A stretch of 64,000 nucleotides of DNA from Poseidonibacter antarcticus. Lineage in GTDB: Bacteria > Campylobacterota > Campylobacteria > Campylobacterales > Arcobacteraceae. The DNA lies in the NCBI RefSeq assembly GCF_003667345.1, contig NZ_RCWF01000007.1:1-64000 (forward strand), read 5' to 3'. Below are positions 61,098 through 64,000 of this stretch, piece by piece (within the stretch, counting starts at the first letter, position 1; each line of letters begins with the position of its first letter). Both the position numbers and the translations under genes were made by a program. The notes under the pieces were generated by a model. The model was not told the origin of the DNA. It did not search any database and saw only the letters and a program-made list of their open reading frames with translations.

Positions 61098-62249
61098 TTG
61101 AGCCTTTTTAGTGTATTTTACTATTTACTTTTGTTTGTAGTATATATACTAGCAATACCTTATTTAATTTTTAAATCAAGAAATCCAAAATATAGACAAG
61201 CAATTCCCTCAAAATTCTTTTTAAAAAATAATCCAAAGTTTAATGAAAATGGAATATGGTTTCATTCTTGTTCAATGGGTGAAACAAAAGCTATTAAGCC
61301 TTTAATAGATTATTATAAAGAGAATGTAAATGTATCAGTTATTACAAATACAGGATATGAAGAGGCACTTAAAAGTACTTCAAATGTAAGATATTTACCT
61401 TTTGAAATATTTTTACCATTTTGGGTGAATAAACAAAAAGTTCTAGTTGTTATGGAAGCTGAATTATGGTTTATGCTTTTTTTAGTAGCAAAAAGAAAAG
61501 GTGCAAAAACTTTTTTAATAAATGCAAGAATTTCTGATAAATCATATAATTCTTATAAAAGATTTTCTTTTCTTTATAAAAGAATATTTGAGAATATTGA
61601 TAAAGTTTTTGCACAAAGTGATATTGATAAAAAAAGATTAGAGCAATTAGGTGCGAAGAATGTTGAAACTATTGGAAATATAAAATTAGCACAAATGCCA
61701 GTAGTAACTGAAGTTTTAGAAAAAGTTGATGATGTATTAATTACAGCAGCAAGTACACATAAAAATGAAGAAGAATTAATTCTAAAATCATATAAAAGAA
61801 GTCAAGGTAAACTAGTAATCGTTCCTAGACATCCAGAAAGATTTTTGGAAGTAGATTTATTAATTAAAGAGTATATAAAAGGTAAGTCTTTTACTTATCA
61901 TAAATATTCACAACAAGAAGACTTTGATTCAGATATAATTTTAGTAGATAAAATGGGTATACTAAATAATATATTTGCTATTTCAGATCTTGTTATTTTA
62001 GGTGGGGCATTTGAAAAAATTGGTGGACATAATCCAATTGAACCTGCATATTTTAATTGTAAAATAGTAAGTGGAATGAATATATTTAATCAAAAACCAC
62101 TTTTTGAGTGTATTGAAAATTATTACTTAATAAAAAATGATGAATTAGGTGATTATTTAAATAATATTAAAAATCTAAAAAAACCAGTTTTAAAAAAGAT
62201 TGGTTCACTAGATCCCATAATAAAGGAAATAAATGGCTGGACGAGATAA
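61098..62249 (+). CDS. waaA: Kdo transferase WaaA (lipid A Kdo transferase)
   Basis: Transfers Kdo to lipid IVA, joining the LPS core to lipid A at the inner membrane. One N-terminal membrane segment is followed by the GT30 region IWFHSCSMGETKAIKPLI, with the middle YLPFEIFLPFW and INARISDKSY, and the C-terminal GGAFEKIGGHNPIEPA donor-site motif. The length of 383 residues fits. The start is TTG at 61098, two bases after the flgZ-like stop. Its end overlaps the next gene by 17 bases. Confidence 0.95.
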   Translation: MSLFSVFYYLLLFVVYILAIPYLIFKSRNPKYRQAIPSKFFLKNNPKFNENGIWFHSCSMGETKAIKPLIDYYKENVNVSVITNTGYEEALKSTSNVRYLPFEIFLPFWVNKQKVLVVMEAELWFMLFLVAKRKGAKTFLINARISDKSYNSYKRFSFLYKRIFENIDKVFAQSDIDKKRLEQLGAKNVETIGNIKLAQMPVVTEVLEKVDDVLITAASTHKNEEELILKSYKRSQGKLVIVPRHPERFLEVDLLIKEYIKGKSFTYHKYSQQEDFDSDIILVDKMGILNNIFAISDLVILGGAFEKIGGHNPIEPAYFNCKIVSGMNIFNQKPLFECIENYYLIKNDELGDYLNNIKNLKKPVLKKIGSLDPIIKEINGWTR

Positions 62250-62985
62250 AGCATACAAATTATTAGCAATGCAAGAAGGAATTTCTAATTCTAAAGCAAA
62301 AGAGTTAATAGATAAAGGACTTGTAAGAGTTGCTGGAAAAAAAGTAATGATTGCACGTGGTGAAATTAGTGCAGATGTTACTTTTGTAGTAAAAGATATT
62401 GCTCCAATAAAAGTGATATTTCAAGATAACGATATCTTAGTAGTAGATAAACCTGCATTTTTAACAGCAGATGAAGTTGCTAGAAAATATCCTGATGCAA
62501 TATTGCTTAACAGACTTGATAAAGAAACAAGTGGTGTTATGATGTTTGCAAAAAATGAAGATTTTCAGAAAAAAGCAATAAAAGAATTTAAACAAAACAG
62601 AGTTTATAAAGAATATGTTGCAATTGTTGAAGGTAAGGTTATTGAAGAAATTGTCATTGATAAACCTATTTTAACAACAAAAGATAGAGGTAGTGCTAAA
62701 TCAAAAATTGATGTAAAAAAAGGTAAACCAGCTAAATCAACTGTTTATCCAATGCTAGTAGAAGGTAACAAATCAAAAATCAAGATTGTTATTGAATCTG
62801 GAAGAACACATCAAATTAGAGTTCATCTTAATTCTGTTGGTTTACCAATTATTGGTGATGCAATTTATGGTAGAACTGCTAGTAATGTTACTAGAGTATT
62901 ATTGCATTCAAAAATCACTAAAATATTTGACTATGTATTCGAAGCTAGAGAACCTAGAGAATTTAAAGTGTATGAATTTAATTAA
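62233..62985 (+). CDS. RluA-family pseudouridine synthase
   Basis: A 250-residue pseudouridine synthase. It has an S4-like N-terminal RNA-binding part (NSKAKELIDKGLVRVAGKKVM), the active-site segment LLNRLDKETSGVMMFAK (catalytic Asp near residue 96) and SGRTHQIRVHLNSVGLPIIGD. These features fit RluA/RluD-type enzymes; the target uridine cannot be told. It lies in the same position as HP0956 in Helicobacter, just after waaA. Confidence 0.88.
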   Translation: MAGRDKAYKLLAMQEGISNSKAKELIDKGLVRVAGKKVMIARGEISADVTFVVKDIAPIKVIFQDNDILVVDKPAFLTADEVARKYPDAILLNRLDKETSGVMMFAKNEDFQKKAIKEFKQNRVYKEYVAIVEGKVIEEIVIDKPILTTKDRGSAKSKIDVKKGKPAKSTVYPMLVEGNKSKIKIVIESGRTHQIRVHLNSVGLPIIGDAIYGRTASNVTRVLLHSKITKIFDYVFEAREPREFKVYEFN

Positions 62986-63011
62986 AATTTAAGTTAAAAT
63001 ATAAATAAATA

Positions 63012-63047
63012 TTTCTACAAAGTCCTATAAAATAGACTTTGTAGAAA
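63012..63047 (+). terminator. Hairpin after the pseudouridine synthase
   Basis: TTTCTACAAAGTC (63012-63024) pairs perfectly with GACTTTGTAGAAA (63035-63047) around ten bases. It is followed by A rather than T, so it is not a standard terminator. Confidence 0.5.
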
Positions 63048-63119
63048 AAAACTAAAAAACTAAAACTAAAACTAATCTTAATAAACACAAATTTAACCTA
63101 TCTTGAAGTATTAAAAAAG

Positions 63120-63125
63120 TATAAT
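63120..63125 (+). promoter_or_regulatory. -10 box for ffh
   Basis: TATAAT in the context AAAAAGTATAATCCAC, 33 bases before the TTG start at 63158; TAGGAG is the ribosome site. Confidence 0.5.
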
Positions 63126-63157
63126 CCACAAAATTAAAAAAATCTAGGAGTAGGGCT

Positions 63158-64000
63158 TTGTTTGATTCAATAACCGGTTCGATAAAAAATGCTGTTAATA
63201 AAATAAGACATAAAGATGATGTTGCTTCATTAAAAAAAGCAATTGTTGAATTAAAAAAATCTTTATTAAAAGCAGATGTTCATCATAAAACTACAAAAGA
63301 ATTATTATTAGCAATTGAGCTTGAAACAAAAAGACTTGGTATTGGGCAAGACTCATTTATCAGTGCTTTAAAAACAGAATTAACTAAAGTATTAACAACT
63401 GAAGGTAATCAAGGTTTTGTTTATTCAAACACACCACCTACTACGATTTTAATGACAGGGCTTCAAGGTTCTGGTAAAACAACAACAACAGGTAAATTAG
63501 CTAACTATTTAAAACAAAGAAATAAAAAAGTTTTAGTAGCAGCTGGCGATTTACAAAGACTTGCAGCAGTTGAGCAATTAAAACAAATTGCCGCACAAGT
63601 TGAAGTTGATATTTATTTTGATGATAATGAAAAAGATCCAATTGCAATTGCTAAAGCTGCTCAAGAAAAAGCTATAAAAGAACATTATGATGTTTTATTA
63701 GTGGATACTGCGGGTCGTCTTGCAATTGATGAAGAGTTAATGACTCAATTAAAAAATGTTAGAGATGCGATTAAAATAGATGAAATTTTCTATGTTGCGG
63801 ATTCTTTAACAGGACACGATGCTACAAAAACTGCAGCTTCATTTAAAGAGCAAATTGGTATTGATGGTGTTATTCTTTCTAAATATGATGGAGATACAAA
63901 AGGCGGGGTTGCCTTATCAATTGCATCACAAGTTGGTGTTCCTTTAAGATTTATTGGTATTGGTGAAAAAATGCCAGACCTTGAAGTATTTATTCCTGAT
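63158..64000 (+). CDS. ffh: Signal recognition particle protein Ffh (right end cut)
   Basis: SRP GTPase that targets nascent membrane proteins. The first 281 residues are in the window. The N-domain begins FDSITGSIKNAVNKI; the G domain has TGLQGSGKTTTTGKLA, DTAGRLAIDEELM, and SKYDGDTKGGVALSIA; the M domain lies beyond the edge. The start is TTG at 63158 with GGAG seven bases upstream. No SRP RNA gene was found in the 172-base gap before it. Confidence 0.95.
   Translation, partial: MFDSITGSIKNAVNKIRHKDDVASLKKAIVELKKSLLKADVHHKTTKELLLAIELETKRLGIGQDSFISALKTELTKVLTTEGNQGFVYSNTPPTTILMTGLQGSGKTTTTGKLANYLKQRNKKVLVAAGDLQRLAAVEQLKQIAAQVEVDIYFDDNEKDPIAIAKAAQEKAIKEHYDVLLVDTAGRLAIDEELMTQLKNVRDAIKIDEIFYVADSLTGHDATKTAASFKEQIGIDGVILSKYDGDTKGGVALSIASQVGVPLRFIGIGEKMPDLEVFIPD

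Noticed and set aside
63044-63077. Short repeats of AAAAACT / AAAACT
   Set aside because: Low-complexity A-rich sequence typical of this genome; spacing is irregular, so not a CRISPR or tandem repeat locus.
62986-63157. Possible SRP RNA gene upstream of ffh
   Set aside because: The conserved GNAR-tetraloop domain of SRP RNA (a GGAA-type loop flanked by G/C-rich stems) was not found; only an A-T hairpin is present.

Overview
The window comes from an AT-rich member of the Campylobacterota, most likely Arcobacter or a close relative (Arcobacteraceae). The base composition is low-GC throughout. Other evidence is a futalosine-pathway menaquinone gene (mqnA), the gene order glyQ - Nif3 - flgZ/HP0958-like - waaA - pseudouridine synthase known from Helicobacter, separate rpoB and rpoC genes overlapping by 8 bases (fused in Helicobacter), and a large sox cluster. 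The genus is inferred from reading the sequence; no database search was possible. No phage, transposon, CRISPR array or integrase was seen. Most of the window is chromosomal core.

Layout: 1-72 is the 3' end of a 5S rRNA with its terminator, so an rrn operon lies to the left. 203-6307 holds a cyclophilin and division/envelope genes (ftsI, ftsW, murG, uppP) and mqnA. 6378-7848 is moaD-moaE plus a PHP phosphatase. 7974-9401 is glnA. 9499-13656 is a minus-strand operon gpmI - ABC ATPase - PBP1A, divergent from mraY-murD. 16008-16402 carries tRNA-Phe, Thr, Tyr and Gly. 16630-30262 is the translation/transcription block tuf-rpmG-trnW-secE-nusG-rplK-rplA-rplJ-rplL-rpoB-rpoC with several leader RNA structures, including a recognisable L10 leader. 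30303-34199 is a mixed stretch of small uncharacterised genes: a membrane protein, YciI-like, DUF2971, YwbE-like and an MFS transporter. It includes about 395 bases without an intact gene but with what looks like a decayed reading frame. 34498-37475 is rpsL-rpsG-fusA, then nadK-recN.

40415-47891 is one compact thiosulfate-oxidation cluster: soxC-D-X-Y-Z-A, an unknown secreted protein, a secreted rhodanese, and soxB. It is followed on the same strand by an accessory set: a cytochrome c/thioredoxin-fold fusion, a MOSC protein, a secreted DsrE-like protein, a secreted alpha/beta hydrolase, a tandem degenerate HD-GYP protein, and a large chemoreceptor with two Cache units and a CZB domain. A second rhodanese paralogue, convergent on the chemoreceptor, closes the segment at 55351. 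I regard 44949-55351 as the part most likely to contain undescribed biology: a possible periplasmic sulfur-relay and sensing extension of the Sox system. That is inferred from gene neighbourhood and domain content, not proven.

55501-62985 returns to housekeeping: a U32/TrhP-like protein, a GT9-like protein, purE, glyQ, Nif3, FlgZ-like, waaA and a pseudouridine synthase. ffh runs off the right edge. TTG and GTG starts are frequent, each usually behind a good Shine-Dalgarno sequence.
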